The notes under the pieces were generated by a model. It ran no database searches. It was given only the letters and a program-made list of their open reading frames with translations, and was not told the origin of the DNA. A program made the position numbers and the translations under genes. From Photorhabdus australis DSM 17609 (GTDB lineage: Bacteria > Pseudomonadota > Gammaproteobacteria > Enterobacterales > Enterobacteriaceae), in NCBI RefSeq assembly GCF_000711895.1, contig NZ_JONO01000031.1, positions 1 to 64,000 of the forward strand: a stretch of 64,000 bases of DNA, read 5' to 3'. Positions 1 through 9,519 of this stretch are shown piece after piece; the stretch's first letter is position 1; each line of letters begins with the position of its first letter.

Positions 1-820
1 TTGAAGTTCATTCGGTATAGATAGTATTTTGTGTTTAATCTACATTAAAAATATACGTTTTTTTATCCTTTTCAATCATTTTATCACTTTCTTTGATAAG
101 AATTTTTTATCAAATGGTTATTCTATCTCATTGATAATGATTTGTTTTCAAATTACAGTCCTTTCCTTTTCTTTCATAACAATCATATTGTCTGAGATAT
201 GGTTTCCTGGCAATCCTGCAAAGGTGCTATAAATTACTCTCTTTTCATTTTGTTTTTATAAATCAATTTATAGATGCTTTCATAATGAAATACACCCCTT
301 TATACCTCTTCATATAATCATCAATTGTTTATAACTTAAATCCTGCCAAATTAACTATATTATCTATTATTTATTTTATTTGGTTGTTTTTATGACTGTA
401 TTAATAAAATAGTGATGATAAAGATACTATCTATATCAACTGAATGCTTTTCTAAAAAGTTGTATTTATTAGTCGGATTATTCGCTTGTTTTTACTAAAA
501 ATATCATGGGATCTTAGGATATTTTATCTTGTAATTGAATCAATCTACCTTATGGTTTTTTTATTTAAAGAATAAATTGTAAATTATTTTTAATCTTAAA
601 TATCAAAAATTTTTTAACTATTATCATGTTGAACGTCATAATAAATAAGGTTTCATAATTCTGCTACACGTGGCTTTCTTCAACCAATTGTTATACATAG
701 AGTTATATGTTATGTAGCGTGTGTAAGGTGTAGCGCTATTTTGGAAAGCTATTTATGACCAAAAATGAAATAATTTCAGCTTACTTGTAAAGCCTCGACA
801 TTCGGTTAATACTTAGTTAG
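1..820. other. AT-rich intergenic region without a convincing gene
   Basis: This stretch is very AT-rich and has stop codons in all frames. The only open frame of note (29-232) has a hydrophobic, low-complexity translation with no ribosome binding site. I see no tRNA, no repeat element and no strong hairpin here. The rightmost part should hold the metA promoter. Confidence 0.6.
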
Positions 821-825
821 ATTTG

Positions 826-850
826 GCTATCTAGAAGTCTAAATGTGTAA
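826..850 (+). promoter_or_regulatory. possible MetJ (met box) site upstream of metA
   Basis: The octamer agaagtct at 833-840 matches the met-box consensus AGACGTCT at seven of eight positions, and it lies about 37 bases upstream of the metA start. MetJ normally needs two or more adjacent boxes, and the neighbouring octamers are poor matches. The site is therefore only a candidate. Confidence 0.3.
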
Positions 851-876
851 ATGGATAAAAAAATTGAGGTCATAGC

Positions 877-1806
877 ATGCCAATTTGTATACCGGATGAA
901 CTACCCGCAGTGAATTTTTTACGAAATGAGAATGTGTTCGTGATGACATCTACTCGTGCAAATATTCAAAATATACGTCCGTTAAAGGTATTGCTGCTTA
1001 ACTTGATGCCAAAGAAAATTGAGACTGAAAATCAATTTTTACGGTTGCTATCCAACTCGCCTTTACAGGTAGATATTCAACTGCTCAGAGTGGATAACCG
1101 TAAGTGTAGGAATACACCCGCTGAGCATTTGGATAATTTTTATTGTGATTTTGAACGGATAAAACACCAAAATTTTGATGGTTTAATTGTCACCGGTGCT
1201 CCGTTGGGATTAGTTGAATTCGAAGATGTAGCATATTGGGGACAGATCGAAAGAATCATTAGTTGGGCAAAGGAGCATGTGACTTCTACTCTGTTTATTT
1301 GTTGGGCGGTACAAGCTGCGTTGAATATTTTGTATGGTTTGCCCAAATTTACCAGAGAAGTGAAATTATCCGGTGTTTATTCTCACTCTACTCTGGACCC
1401 TCTGGCATTATTGACTCGTGGTTTTGATGAATCTTTTTTTGCCCCTCATTCCCGCTATGCAGACTTTCCTGAGCATATTATTCGTGAACATACTGATTTG
1501 GATGTTCTTTCCAGCTCTGAAGAGGCAGGAGCGTACTTGTTGGCCAGTAAAGATAAACGTATGGTATTTGTCACCGGTCATCCTGAGTATGATAGTGAAA
1601 CATTGGCGAGTGAATATTTACGTGATTTAGCGGCAGGTTTAGATCCTAAAATCCCAATGAATTATTTCCCAGATAATAATCCAGAAAGAAAACCACTGGC
1701 ATCATGGCGTAGCCATGGGCATTTACTATTTTCCAACTGGCTAAATTATTATGTGTATCAGATCACTCCATATGATCTCACCTATATGAATCCAACGCTG
1801 GATTAA
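877..1806 (+). CDS. metA: homoserine O-succinyltransferase MetA
   Basis: First committed step of methionine synthesis in the cytoplasm: transfer of a succinyl group from succinyl-CoA to homoserine. The 309 residues equal the enterobacterial MetA length, and the sequence is close to E. coli MetA from end to end. Key features are the N-terminal motif [15 protein letters not shown], the class I glutamine-amidotransferase-like core with nucleophile Cys142 in [11 protein letters not shown], and the His235/Glu237 pair in VTGHPEYD. The C terminus [10 protein letters not shown]...MNPTLD is also typical. The ATG is preceded by gaggt. It stands alone ahead of aceBAK, as in E. coli, and a stem-loop follows the stop codon. 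Identification is secure; acyl-donor preference (succinyl versus acetyl) is assigned from the family only. Confidence 0.97.
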   Translation: MPICIPDELPAVNFLRNENVFVMTSTRANIQNIRPLKVLLLNLMPKKIETENQFLRLLSNSPLQVDIQLLRVDNRKCRNTPAEHLDNFYCDFERIKHQNFDGLIVTGAPLGLVEFEDVAYWGQIERIISWAKEHVTSTLFICWAVQAALNILYGLPKFTREVKLSGVYSHSTLDPLALLTRGFDESFFAPHSRYADFPEHIIREHTDLDVLSSSEEAGAYLLASKDKRMVFVTGHPEYDSETLASEYLRDLAAGLDPKIPMNYFPDNNPERKPLASWRSHGHLLFSNWLNYYVYQITPYDLTYMNPTLD

Positions 1807-1816
1807 TACCTTCTGG

Positions 1817-1840
1817 GTGGCTGAATCTCAGCCACTTTAC
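1817..1840 (+). terminator. terminator-like hairpin after metA
   Basis: Perfect inverted repeat gtggctga / tcagccac with a 3-base loop, starting 10 bases after the metA stop codon and followed by tttac. The short T run makes it a modest intrinsic terminator. Confidence 0.6.
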
Positions 1841-2013
1841 TATCCCGATTTTTTCTCATCTCTGCTAAGACAGCGCAATTTTTATAGTTTATCTTACATA
1901 ACAAAAACTTAACAAAGTAATTCCGTTATTTATGGAATCAATTTCTCTAATTTAAAATAGTTATTTCTCTTTATAACTAATTGTTTTTAATATTATAAAA
2001 ATAAAATTTCAAA

Positions 2014-2040
2014 AAAATGGAAATCGTTTTTGATTTATTT
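2014..2040 (+). promoter_or_regulatory. IclR operator of the aceBAK operon
   Basis: The sequence tggaaatcgtttttgattt starting at 2018 closely resembles the E. coli aceB operator bound by IclR, as I recall it, and fits the left half of the IclR consensus TGGAAATNATTTCCA. It lies about 60-70 bases upstream of aceB. The iclR gene is in this window, and a related site lies upstream of iclR itself. Confidence 0.6.
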
Positions 2041-2090
2041 TAAATATCTATTACTCTTATTCAAGTGCGCTTTAAAATGAGGGTGGATAG

Positions 2091-3689
2091 ATGATGCAGA
2101 AAATTTTAGTGACTGAATTATCGTTTGTTAAACAATTTGGGGCAGCAGAGCAGGAGATTTTGACATCTGAAGCGTTGGATTTCCTGACAGACTTGATTAT
2201 TCAGTTTTCTGATACACGGAGAAAATTGTTAGCCGATCGGGATATTTGGCAGAAGAAAATTGATGATGGTGAATTGCCTGATTTTATTTCGGAAACCAGT
2301 TCCATTCGTGATGGTGAGTGGAAAATTCAAAATATTCCAACAGATCTCCGTGACCGCAGAGTAGAAATCACTGGGCCGGTAGAACGGAAAATGGTTATCA
2401 ATGCTTTGAATGCTAATGTAAAAGTTTTCATGGCTGATTTCGAGGATTCCTTAGCACCGGCTTGGGATAAGGTTATTGAAGGACAAATAAATCTACGTGA
2501 TGCTGTTAATGGAACAATTTCTTACGTTAATGATCAAGGTAAACGATACCAGTTGCGATCAGATCCTGCTGTTTTGATCGCACGAGTAAGAGGGCTTCAT
2601 TTACCAGAAAAACATGTTCTCTATCAGTCAGAACCAATTGCCGGTGGATTATTTGATTTTGCTCTTTATTTTTATCACAACTATAAACAATTGCTGGCAA
2701 AAGGCAGTGGCCCCTATTTCTACTTACCAAAAATTCAGTCTTACTGCGAAGCACAGTGGTGGAGTGATGTGTTTAGTTTTACAGAAGATCGTTTTGATCT
2801 GCCGAGAGGTACAATCAAAGCAACGGTGTTGATTGAAACTCTGCCTGCTGTATTCCAGATGGATGAGATTCTTTACCACCTCCGTCATCACATTGTGGGT
2901 CTCAACTGTGGTCGTTGGGATTACATTTTCAGCTACATTAAGACGCTGAAAAATCATAGTGATCGGGTTTTGCCTGATCGTCAATCAGTCACGATGGATC
3001 AACCTTTCCTCAGTGCTTATTCCCGCTTACTGATCAAAACTTGCCATAAGCGCGGAGCATTTGCGATGGGCGGAATGGCTGCTTTTATTCCCAGTAAAGA
3101 TATTGAACGCAACAACTGGGTACTAGATAAAGTTCGGGCGGATAAAGAGCTGGAAGCACGTAATGGCCATGATGGTACATGGATTGCCCATCCAGGTCTT
3201 GCCGACACAGTGATGGAAATTTTCAATAAGGTCCTGGCAGAACGACAAAATCAGCTAGATATCTTCCGTGAAGAAGATGCATCAATTACAGCGGATCAAT
3301 TACTGGAACCTTGCCCCGGGGATCGTACTGAGGAAGGTATGCGAGCCAATATCCGCGTAGCGGTTCAATATATTGAGGCTTGGATTTCAGGCAATGGATG
3401 TGTACCTATCTATGGCTTGATGGAAGATGCGGCGACAGCAGAAATTTCCCGGACTTCCATTTGGCAGTGGATTCATCATGAAAAATCATTATCCAACGGT
3501 AAAAAGATTACAAAAAGCTTGTTCAGACAAATGTTGGCAGAGGAAATGGAAGTCATTAAGCAAGAGGTTGGAGAAACACGTTTCAGCCAAGGGCGATTTG
3601 GTGATGCGGCTAAGTTGATGGAACGCATTACCACTCAGGACGAGCTGATAGATTTCCTGACCTTACCGGGATATCAATTGCTTGACTAA
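2091..3689 (+). CDS. aceB: malate synthase A
   Basis: Condenses glyoxylate with acetyl-CoA to give malate, the second reaction of the glyoxylate bypass. The 532 residues match the E. coli AceB length. The malate synthase signature around GLNCGRWDYIFS is present, as are the acidic motif MADFEDSLAP and the C-terminal stretch PIYGLMEDAATAEISR that carries the catalytic aspartate region. The start is ATG-ATG behind gagggtgg; either ATG could serve. It is the first gene of aceBAK and is separated from aceA by about 60 bases. Control by IclR is expected from the operator-like site upstream. No frameshift or truncation is visible. Confidence 0.97.
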   Translation: MMQKILVTELSFVKQFGAAEQEILTSEALDFLTDLIIQFSDTRRKLLADRDIWQKKIDDGELPDFISETSSIRDGEWKIQNIPTDLRDRRVEITGPVERKMVINALNANVKVFMADFEDSLAPAWDKVIEGQINLRDAVNGTISYVNDQGKRYQLRSDPAVLIARVRGLHLPEKHVLYQSEPIAGGLFDFALYFYHNYKQLLAKGSGPYFYLPKIQSYCEAQWWSDVFSFTEDRFDLPRGTIKATVLIETLPAVFQMDEILYHLRHHIVGLNCGRWDYIFSYIKTLKNHSDRVLPDRQSVTMDQPFLSAYSRLLIKTCHKRGAFAMGGMAAFIPSKDIERNNWVLDKVRADKELEARNGHDGTWIAHPGLADTVMEIFNKVLAERQNQLDIFREEDASITADQLLEPCPGDRTEEGMRANIRVAVQYIEAWISGNGCVPIYGLMEDAATAEISRTSIWQWIHHEKSLSNGKKITKSLFRQMLAEEMEVIKQEVGETRFSQGRFGDAAKLMERITTQDELIDFLTLPGYQLLD

Positions 3690-3752
3690 GCAACGAATAA
3701 TAACAAAACACCATTTATCCGATTAATTTAATAAAGATAGGAAGTAGAAGTC

Positions 3753-5054
3753 ATGACAATCTCCAGAACTCAACAAATCGCTCAACTGGAACAGGAATGG
3801 AAAAGTGACCGTTGGAAAGGGATTATCCGCCCGTACAGCGCGGAAGATGTGGTGAAATTGCGTGGTTCGGTTAATCCTGAGCATACATTGGCACAACTGG
3901 GGGCCAAAAAACTGTGGGAATTGCTGCATGGTAAGGCAAAGAAAGGTTATGTGAACTCATTGGGTGCATTGACCGGTGGACAGGCATTACAGCAGGCAAA
4001 AGCGGGGATTGAGGCGATTTATCTTTCTGGCTGGCAGGTTGCGGCTGACGCTAATACTGCATCCAGCATGTACCCGGATCAGTCTCTTTATCCGGTGGAT
4101 TCGGTTCCGGCGGTGGTAAAACGTATTAACAACAGTTTCCGTCGCGCAGATCAGATTCAATGGGCAAATGGTACTGATAGTCAGGAATATATCGATTATT
4201 TCCTGCCAATTGTGGCAGATGCGGAAGCAGGATTTGGTGGTGTTTTAAATGCTTTTGAATTGATGAAAGCGATGATTGAGGCTGGTGCGGCGGCGGTTCA
4301 TTTTGAAGACCAACTGGCTGCGGTGAAAAAATGTGGCCATATGGGTGGTAAAGTTTTGGTTCCGACACAAGAGGCTATTCAGAAATTAGTTGCTGCGCGT
4401 CTGGCGGCGGATGTTGCTGGCGTACCAACGCTGTTAATTGCCCGTACAGATGCTGATGCGGCTGATCTACTGACTTCTGATAGTGATACTTATGATCGTG
4501 AATTTATTACTGGCGAGCGGACTACTGAAGGATTTTTCCGTACCAGAGCAGGCATCGATCAGGCGATCAGTCGTGGTTTGGCTTATGCACCGTATGCTGA
4601 CTTGGTGTGGTGTGAAACATCAACACCTGATATCGAAATGGCGCGTCATTTTGCTGAGGCGATTCATGCTGAATATCCCGGTAAGTTGCTGGCTTACAAC
4701 TGTTCTCCATCATTCAACTGGAAAAAGAATTTGGATGATAAAACTATTGCGCGTTTCCAGGATGAACTGTCGGCAATGGGCTATAAATTCCAGTTTATTA
4801 CTTTGGCGGGTATTCATAGCATGTGGTTTAACATGTTTGACCTGGCACATGCTTATGCGCAGGGTGAAGGCATGAGACATTATGTGGAGAAAGTACAGGA
4901 AAGAGAGTTTGAATCCATTGAGCGTGGTTATACCTTCTCTTCTCATCAACAGGAAGTTGGCACGGGTTATTTCGATAAAGTCACAACAATTATTCAGGGT
5001 GGTATCTCGTCAGTCACCGCATTGACTGGTTCCACGGAAGAACAGCAGTTCTGA
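3753..5054 (+). CDS. aceA: isocitrate lyase
   Basis: Cleaves isocitrate to glyoxylate and succinate, the first reaction of the glyoxylate bypass. The 433 residues are one fewer than the E. coli enzyme. The catalytic signature KKCGHMGGK is intact with Cys194 as the active-site nucleophile, and the metal/substrate loop ADAEAGFGG follows the family. The ATG follows aggaag at good spacing. It is the second gene of aceBAK, and the spacer to aceK carries a strong stem-loop that probably lowers aceK expression. The sequence is complete. Confidence 0.98.
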   Translation: MTISRTQQIAQLEQEWKSDRWKGIIRPYSAEDVVKLRGSVNPEHTLAQLGAKKLWELLHGKAKKGYVNSLGALTGGQALQQAKAGIEAIYLSGWQVAADANTASSMYPDQSLYPVDSVPAVVKRINNSFRRADQIQWANGTDSQEYIDYFLPIVADAEAGFGGVLNAFELMKAMIEAGAAAVHFEDQLAAVKKCGHMGGKVLVPTQEAIQKLVAARLAADVAGVPTLLIARTDADAADLLTSDSDTYDREFITGERTTEGFFRTRAGIDQAISRGLAYAPYADLVWCETSTPDIEMARHFAEAIHAEYPGKLLAYNCSPSFNWKKNLDDKTIARFQDELSAMGYKFQFITLAGIHSMWFNMFDLAHAYAQGEGMRHYVEKVQEREFESIERGYTFSSHQQEVGTGYFDKVTTIIQGGISSVTALTGSTEEQQF

Positions 5055-5061
5055 TTGTTTC

Positions 5062-5090
5062 TATTCAGCCTGCCTATTGCAGGCTGAATA
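5062..5090 (+). promoter_or_regulatory. aceA-aceK intergenic stem-loop
   Basis: A perfect 12-base inverted repeat (tattcagcctgc / gcaggctgaata) with a 5-base loop fills the spacer between aceA and aceK, just ahead of the aceK ribosome binding site gaggag. In E. coli the aceA-aceK spacer also holds stem-loops that reduce aceK relative to aceA, so an attenuator or mRNA-stability role is likely. That role here is inferred from position. Confidence 0.7.
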
Positions 5091-5105
5091 TATTGAGGAG
5101 TTGCG

Positions 5106-6863
5106 ATGGGGATAGATTTAGCACATCTGATAGCGCAGACTATTTTACAGGGATTCGATGCACAATATGGTCGCTTTCTGGAAGTAACTTCAGGCGCACA
5201 GCAGCGCTTTGAACAGGCTGACTGGCACGCTGTTCAGCAGGCCATGAAGAAGCGTATTAATCTTTATGATCATCATGTTGGTCTGGTTGTTGAACAGCTT
5301 AAATGTATACATGGTGATTTGGGATATGATGAAGACTATATTGCCAAAGTAAAGATTGTTTATACTAGTTTATTACCAGATTATCCCCGGTTTGAAATTG
5401 CAGAGAGCTTTTTTAATTCTGTTTATTGTCGTCTGTTTGAACACCGTAACTTGACGCCAGATAAGTTATATATTTTTACTTCTCAGCCTGTTCGCAGATT
5501 TCGGGATATTCCTCGTCCGCTATCGCGTGACTTTTTCCCTGATGGCAATCTTGCGTCAATGTTACGAACAATGCTTAATGATTTGCCGCTGCGTCTGCCC
5601 TGGGAAGATCTGGAAAGAGATGTTTGTTATGTCACGGATTATTTACAAAGAACATTTGCAGATGGAGAAATATTACAGGCGACTTTTCAGATAGCTAATG
5701 AACTGTTCTATCGTAATAAAGCGGCCTGGTTGGTAGGTAAAATTCGAATTGAAAATAAAGTTTATCCTTTCTTGTTGCCGATCCATCATAACGAATCCGG
5801 CGGGATTTTTATTGATACCTGTCTAACTGATCATGCTGATGCCAGTATTGTATTTGGTTTCGCTCGTTCCTATTTTATGGTTTATGCCCCCTTGCCTGCT
5901 GCGTTAGTTGAGTGGTTAAGAGAAATATTGCCTGCCAAATCAACGGCTGAGCTTTATATGGCAATTGGCTGTCAGAAGCATGGTAAGACTGAGTATTACC
6001 GGGAATATCTGGCGTTTATTACCTTCTCTAAAGAGCAATTTATGATTGCTCCAGGTGTTAAGGGGATGGTGATGCTGGTATTTACTTCACCTTCACTCGA
6101 TAGAGTTTTTAAAGTTATTAAAGACAGGTTTGCTCCGCAGAAAGAAGTCACTCAGGAGCGGGTGCAGGAGTGTTACCGTCTGGTCAAAGAACATGACCGT
6201 GTTGGGCGAATGGCGGATACACAAGAATTCGAAAATTTCGTTATTGATAAAGCTCGCATCAGCCCTGAACTGATGGAAGAGCTGCAGAAAGAAGTACCAG
6301 AAAAACTGGAAGATCTTGGGAGCAAGATCCTTCTCAAGCATCTGTATATGGAGCGTCGGATGACACCGCTGAATATCTACATGGAGCAGGTGGATGAACA
6401 GAAACTGAAAGATGCTATTGAAGAGTATGGTAATGCCATTAAACAACTTGCTGCAGCGAATATTTTCCCTGGAGATATGTTGTTCAAAAACTTTGGTGTG
6501 ACACGGCATGGACGTGTGGTGTTCTACGACTATGACGAAATCTGTTATATGACGGAAGTTAACTTCCGGGATATACCTCCGCCGCGTTACCCGGAAGATG
6601 AACTAGCCAGTGAACCGTGGTACAGCGTGGCGCCAAATGATATTTTTCCTGAAGAATTCCGACATTTTCTTTGCACTGATAATCGTATTCGCCGCTATTT
6701 TGAAGAGATGCATGGTGATTTATTTAAAGCAGACTACTGGCGAGCGCTACAGGAGCGGATTAAAAGTGGTCATGTGGAAGATGTGTTTGCCTATCGTCGT
6801 AAGCAGCGGTTCAGTCAGCGTGCTGAGATAGAAACTTACTCTATTGCCAAAGTTTCAGCCTGA
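5106..6863 (+). CDS. aceK: isocitrate dehydrogenase kinase/phosphatase
   Basis: Bifunctional enzyme that phosphorylates and dephosphorylates isocitrate dehydrogenase to divide carbon between the TCA cycle and the glyoxylate bypass. The 585 residues compare with about 578 in E. coli. The ATP-binding segment [12 protein letters not shown] is at roughly residues 318-329, and the kinase core [22 protein letters not shown] carries the catalytic and metal-binding acidic residues. The ATG follows gaggag with ideal spacing. It is the last gene of aceBAK. The gene appears intact. Confidence 0.97.
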   Translation: MGIDLAHLIAQTILQGFDAQYGRFLEVTSGAQQRFEQADWHAVQQAMKKRINLYDHHVGLVVEQLKCIHGDLGYDEDYIAKVKIVYTSLLPDYPRFEIAESFFNSVYCRLFEHRNLTPDKLYIFTSQPVRRFRDIPRPLSRDFFPDGNLASMLRTMLNDLPLRLPWEDLERDVCYVTDYLQRTFADGEILQATFQIANELFYRNKAAWLVGKIRIENKVYPFLLPIHHNESGGIFIDTCLTDHADASIVFGFARSYFMVYAPLPAALVEWLREILPAKSTAELYMAIGCQKHGKTEYYREYLAFITFSKEQFMIAPGVKGMVMLVFTSPSLDRVFKVIKDRFAPQKEVTQERVQECYRLVKEHDRVGRMADTQEFENFVIDKARISPELMEELQKEVPEKLEDLGSKILLKHLYMERRMTPLNIYMEQVDEQKLKDAIEEYGNAIKQLAAANIFPGDMLFKNFGVTRHGRVVFYDYDEICYMTEVNFRDIPPPRYPEDELASEPWYSVAPNDIFPEEFRHFLCTDNRIRRYFEEMHGDLFKADYWRALQERIKSGHVEDVFAYRRKQRFSQRAEIETYSIAKVSA

Positions 6864-6877
6864 TTTTATTGGGGATT

Positions 6878-6908
6878 GGCGTTTGCTGTTAGCAATCGCC
6901 ATTTTCAC
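6878..6908 (+). terminator. terminator-like hairpin after aceBAK
   Basis: Arms ggcgtttgct and agcaatcgcc pair except for one T-T mismatch around a 3-base loop, followed by attttcac. It begins 15 bases after the aceK stop codon. It is a weak intrinsic terminator by its T run. Confidence 0.5.
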
Positions 6909-7282
6909 CAATAGCTAATAACTATTATCCTCATTAAATTATTTCTCTAAATTGAATATAAAGTAATTCCTATTTTTTCTTGTGCGGGGTATGAATATTC
7001 CTAATAAAAATAAACTTGTGGTTCAATATGAAATATATTTCTTATTAGGAAGGCATAATTGGAATGTGAGTTAAAAACATATATTTAATTATTTCTTTAA
7101 GAAATAAAAATAGATCCACTTATTTTTGGTGATTCTATAATTTTATAGAGTTTGGGAATCAAGGATTTTTATCCACGGCTAGCGGTTGTAAAAAGAATTG
7201 ATATTTTTAACTCTAAATTAAATACATGAAAATTCTCATATAACACACATATAACTTCGCGAAAGTATTTAAGGATATAATC

Positions 7283-7852
7283 ATGGCTAGTGTAATTTTA
7301 TACGGTGATAAAATTCATATTAAAAACAATTATAACAATGGAAATGGTGGGTATCTGGACACTAATGGTTATGCAACCGCGCAAGGCGCAAAATATAACG
7401 TATACACGGCAGCTTCGCCGAATCGCGCTCCGGGTACAGGTACGGGGACATGGCAAATTTTGTCTGCGAGCGGAAAAGGCATAGGGACAGAGGTTTACAG
7501 TGGTGATACTGTGTTTCTTTTCAATCTTTACCAAAATAATGGGGGATATCTCGGCACTAATGGTCATGCGCCGTCACCTGAACTCTACAATGTTTATACG
7601 GCGGATAAAGCTGCACGTCCAGTTGATACTCTGACATGGTATATTTTTTCAGATACAACTAATGGATATGATGGCAAAGTTCGTGAAGGCGATATTATCC
7701 GTTTTCTGAATGGTTATAATAGCGTACGTGGAGGATTCCTCGATACTTGTTTCAATGCTACTGCTTCTGGTGCAGTATATAATGTATATACTTCACGTCT
7801 TTCTAATCGAGGTAACGGAACAGGAACTTGGAATTTATCAAAAGCGATTTAA
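7283..7852 (+). CDS. three-repeat, beta-trefoil-like (lectin-like) protein
   Basis: 189-residue protein made of three homologous units of about 55-60 residues. Each unit contains a G-G-[YF]-L-[DG]-T element, then YNVYT, then a G-T-G-T-W or equivalent segment. The third unit has one cysteine (GGFLDTC) in place of the DTNG seen in unit one. No signal peptide or membrane segment is visible. Three-fold internal repeats of this size with regularly placed Gly, Tyr and Trp suggest a beta-trefoil, a fold common in bacterial lectins and toxin-binding domains. I do not recognise a named family, and sugar binding is inferred. The ATG follows aaggat. It sits alone between aceK and iclR, where E. coli carries arpA. 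The 420-base upstream spacer is AT-rich and without another gene. Confidence 0.6.
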   Translation: MASVILYGDKIHIKNNYNNGNGGYLDTNGYATAQGAKYNVYTAASPNRAPGTGTGTWQILSASGKGIGTEVYSGDTVFLFNLYQNNGGYLGTNGHAPSPELYNVYTADKAARPVDTLTWYIFSDTTNGYDGKVREGDIIRFLNGYNSVRGGFLDTCFNATASGAVYNVYTSRLSNRGNGTGTWNLSKAI

Positions 7853-7905
7853 TCAAGATGACTCTCATCAATTAGTGTTCCATTAACTAGTTCTTCTATA
7901 TATGT

Positions 7906-7950
7906 AAGAGTCCGGAAATATAATTGCTTTTCGGATTCTTTATCTTATTT
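7906..7950 (+). terminator. terminator-like hairpin after the lectin-like gene
   Basis: Imperfect inverted repeat, aagagtccggaaa against tttcggattctt, around an AT-rich loop and followed by tatctta. It lies about 50 bases after the stop codon. Confidence 0.45.
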
Positions 7951-8116
7951 TTCATTATGTTGTTTTCAAACTGGCTAAATAATTTCGTTATCATTCTACT
8001 ATATTGTGGATGATATTTTCAGAGGGAGAATAAATTAAGTTGAATTTATTGGTCTGAAAATACAGGACACGATAAAATCAATGTCCTGTGAAAAATAGGA
8101 TTATAAGGAAAAAAAA

Positions 8117-8947
8117 TTAACGAATCCCGCCGTATTCTTTACTGATCTCTTTTGCTGCTCGGATAACTAATGCACCAAGTTCAGTGATGCGATCATCGGT
8201 GATCCGTGATACTGGACCGGAAATAGAAATAGCTGCAAAGGCTTGGTGGTGTTCATCATAAATACAGGCGGCAATGCAGCGTAGGCCCAAAGCATGTTCT
8301 TCATCGTCGAATGAATACCCTTGTTTACGTGTTTGCTCCAGATTTTCTTTTAAAGCGGAGGGAGTGGTCCTGGTATATTGTGTGTAAGAATGAAGCCCTT
8401 TCTTATGCAGTAATTGAACCAATTTATTGTCTGGTAGTGTTGAAAGGAGTGCTTTGCCGGCACCGGAAGCATGCATAGGTAACTTACCGCCGATTGGCGC
8501 AGACATTCTCATCAGCGCATTACACTGTACTTGATCGACAATAACCGCTTCATATTCACTGTGATCAAGAATAGCTAAATTCACGGTTTCACCGGAATCT
8601 TCCATTAGGCGGCGGAGGATAGGGTGAATAAGTGCCAATAAATTTCGGCTTTGTAAGAAACTGCTGCCGACAATAAAAGTATGTGAACCGATAACCCACA
8701 ACCCTAAATCGCCAATTTGGCGGACAAAACCGTGTTGCTGTAGAGTGGTTAGAAGGCGGTGAGTGGTGGAGTTTGGTAACCCGGCTTGTTGTGCTAAATC
8801 AGTCAGTGCGATACCTCCTGGTGACTCGGAAATATATTCCAAAAGAGTCAGTCCGCGACTTAATGACTGTACCTGCCCGTTAGCAGCAGCATTATTCGCT
8901 GTAATTCTAATCCTTTTTGTTTTTTTAATGGTAACGGCAGTGCTCAT
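8117..8947 (-). CDS. iclR: IclR, repressor of the aceBAK operon
   Basis: Transcriptional repressor of the glyoxylate operon. The 276 residues have an N-terminal winged helix-turn-helix (about residues 28-85, with LTDLAQQAGLPNSTTHRLL as recognition region). An IclR effector-binding domain follows, with the typical GKLPMHASGAGKALL and DDEEHALGLRCIAACIYD segments. The ATG follows gaggg. It is encoded convergently to aceBAK, as in E. coli, although a lectin-like gene intervenes. An IclR-type operator lies 25-39 bases upstream of its start, so autorepression is likely. metH, which follows iclR in E. coli, is absent here and accessory DNA begins instead. Confidence 0.93.
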   Translation of the reverse strand: MSTAVTIKKTKRIRITANNAAANGQVQSLSRGLTLLEYISESPGGIALTDLAQQAGLPNSTTHRLLTTLQQHGFVRQIGDLGLWVIGSHTFIVGSSFLQSRNLLALIHPILRRLMEDSGETVNLAILDHSEYEAVIVDQVQCNALMRMSAPIGGKLPMHASGAGKALLSTLPDNKLVQLLHKKGLHSYTQYTRTTPSALKENLEQTRKQGYSFDDEEHALGLRCIAACIYDEHHQAFAAISISGPVSRITDDRITELGALVIRAAKEISKEYGGIR

Positions 8948-8971
8948 CGAAATACCCTCTGAATGATAAGA

Positions 8972-8986
8972 TGGAATTCATTTTCA
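8972..8986 (-). promoter_or_regulatory. IclR autoregulatory operator
   Basis: The 15-mer tggaattcattttca matches the palindromic IclR consensus TGGAAATNATTTCCA at most positions. It lies just upstream of iclR and agrees with the known negative autoregulation of iclR in E. coli. Confidence 0.55.
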
Positions 8987-8989
8987 TTT

Positions 8990-9519
8990 ATTATTATGGA
9001 CGATAAACCGGAAAAACACTCATCCGATGTGTGGAAAAACTGGTGGATGTATGGATGTGTTCAGTGCGACTCAGGTGACTTGAATTCACCACCGTTTTCT
9101 GCATGTACATTGGCTTTACTTTATTTAGGTGATTTTTCAGGAGTAAGGGAATTAGAACTCTTTTTAGGTATTGTCTCGCAATATTGATCATATTCTAGTG
9201 ATGAGAATGTATAAATAATATATCTGAATAGTGGGTTTTAAATAACTCCATTGGGGATTTAACGGAAGGGGTAAATATAAATTTTTTACCTAAACATTTT
9301 TTGTTTGTATGATTACAAAAGGGAGTCTATCCTTATTAATGGCAGTGTTTTATATTATTTTTAATTAATTCCAATTATTTGGATTGATTTATTTTTAATG
9401 ATAAAAAACAATGTGGAGTATTATTGATTATGTGAAAAATAATAAGTCGTGATTAATGGTTGAATTTTCAAATATATATTTTAGGAGATAGACCTCTATT
9501 ATTAGAATGGGAGAGTTTA
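8990..9519. other. intergenic region between iclR and the M28 peptidase gene
   Basis: About 530 AT-rich bases between a minus-strand and a plus-strand gene, so it should contain the outward promoters of both. Short open frames on each strand overlap each other and have no family resemblance. No repeat was recognised. Confidence 0.5.

Noticed and set aside
29-232. 67-residue frame ending in IWFPGNPAKVL, which recalls the C terminus of hexapeptide-repeat acetyltransferases
   Set aside because: The rest of the frame is a hydrophobic low-complexity translation of AT-rich DNA with no hexapeptide pattern and no ribosome binding site. The short match is probably chance, or at most a very old remnant.
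4126-4949. Long alternative frames within aceA on both strands
   Set aside because: They are shadows of the well-conserved isocitrate lyase frame and show no family resemblance.
7283-7852. PLL/PHL-type seven-bladed propeller lectin of Photorhabdus
   Set aside because: There are only three repeats of about 55-60 residues in a 189-residue protein. Seven-bladed propeller lectins are about twice as long with seven repeats.
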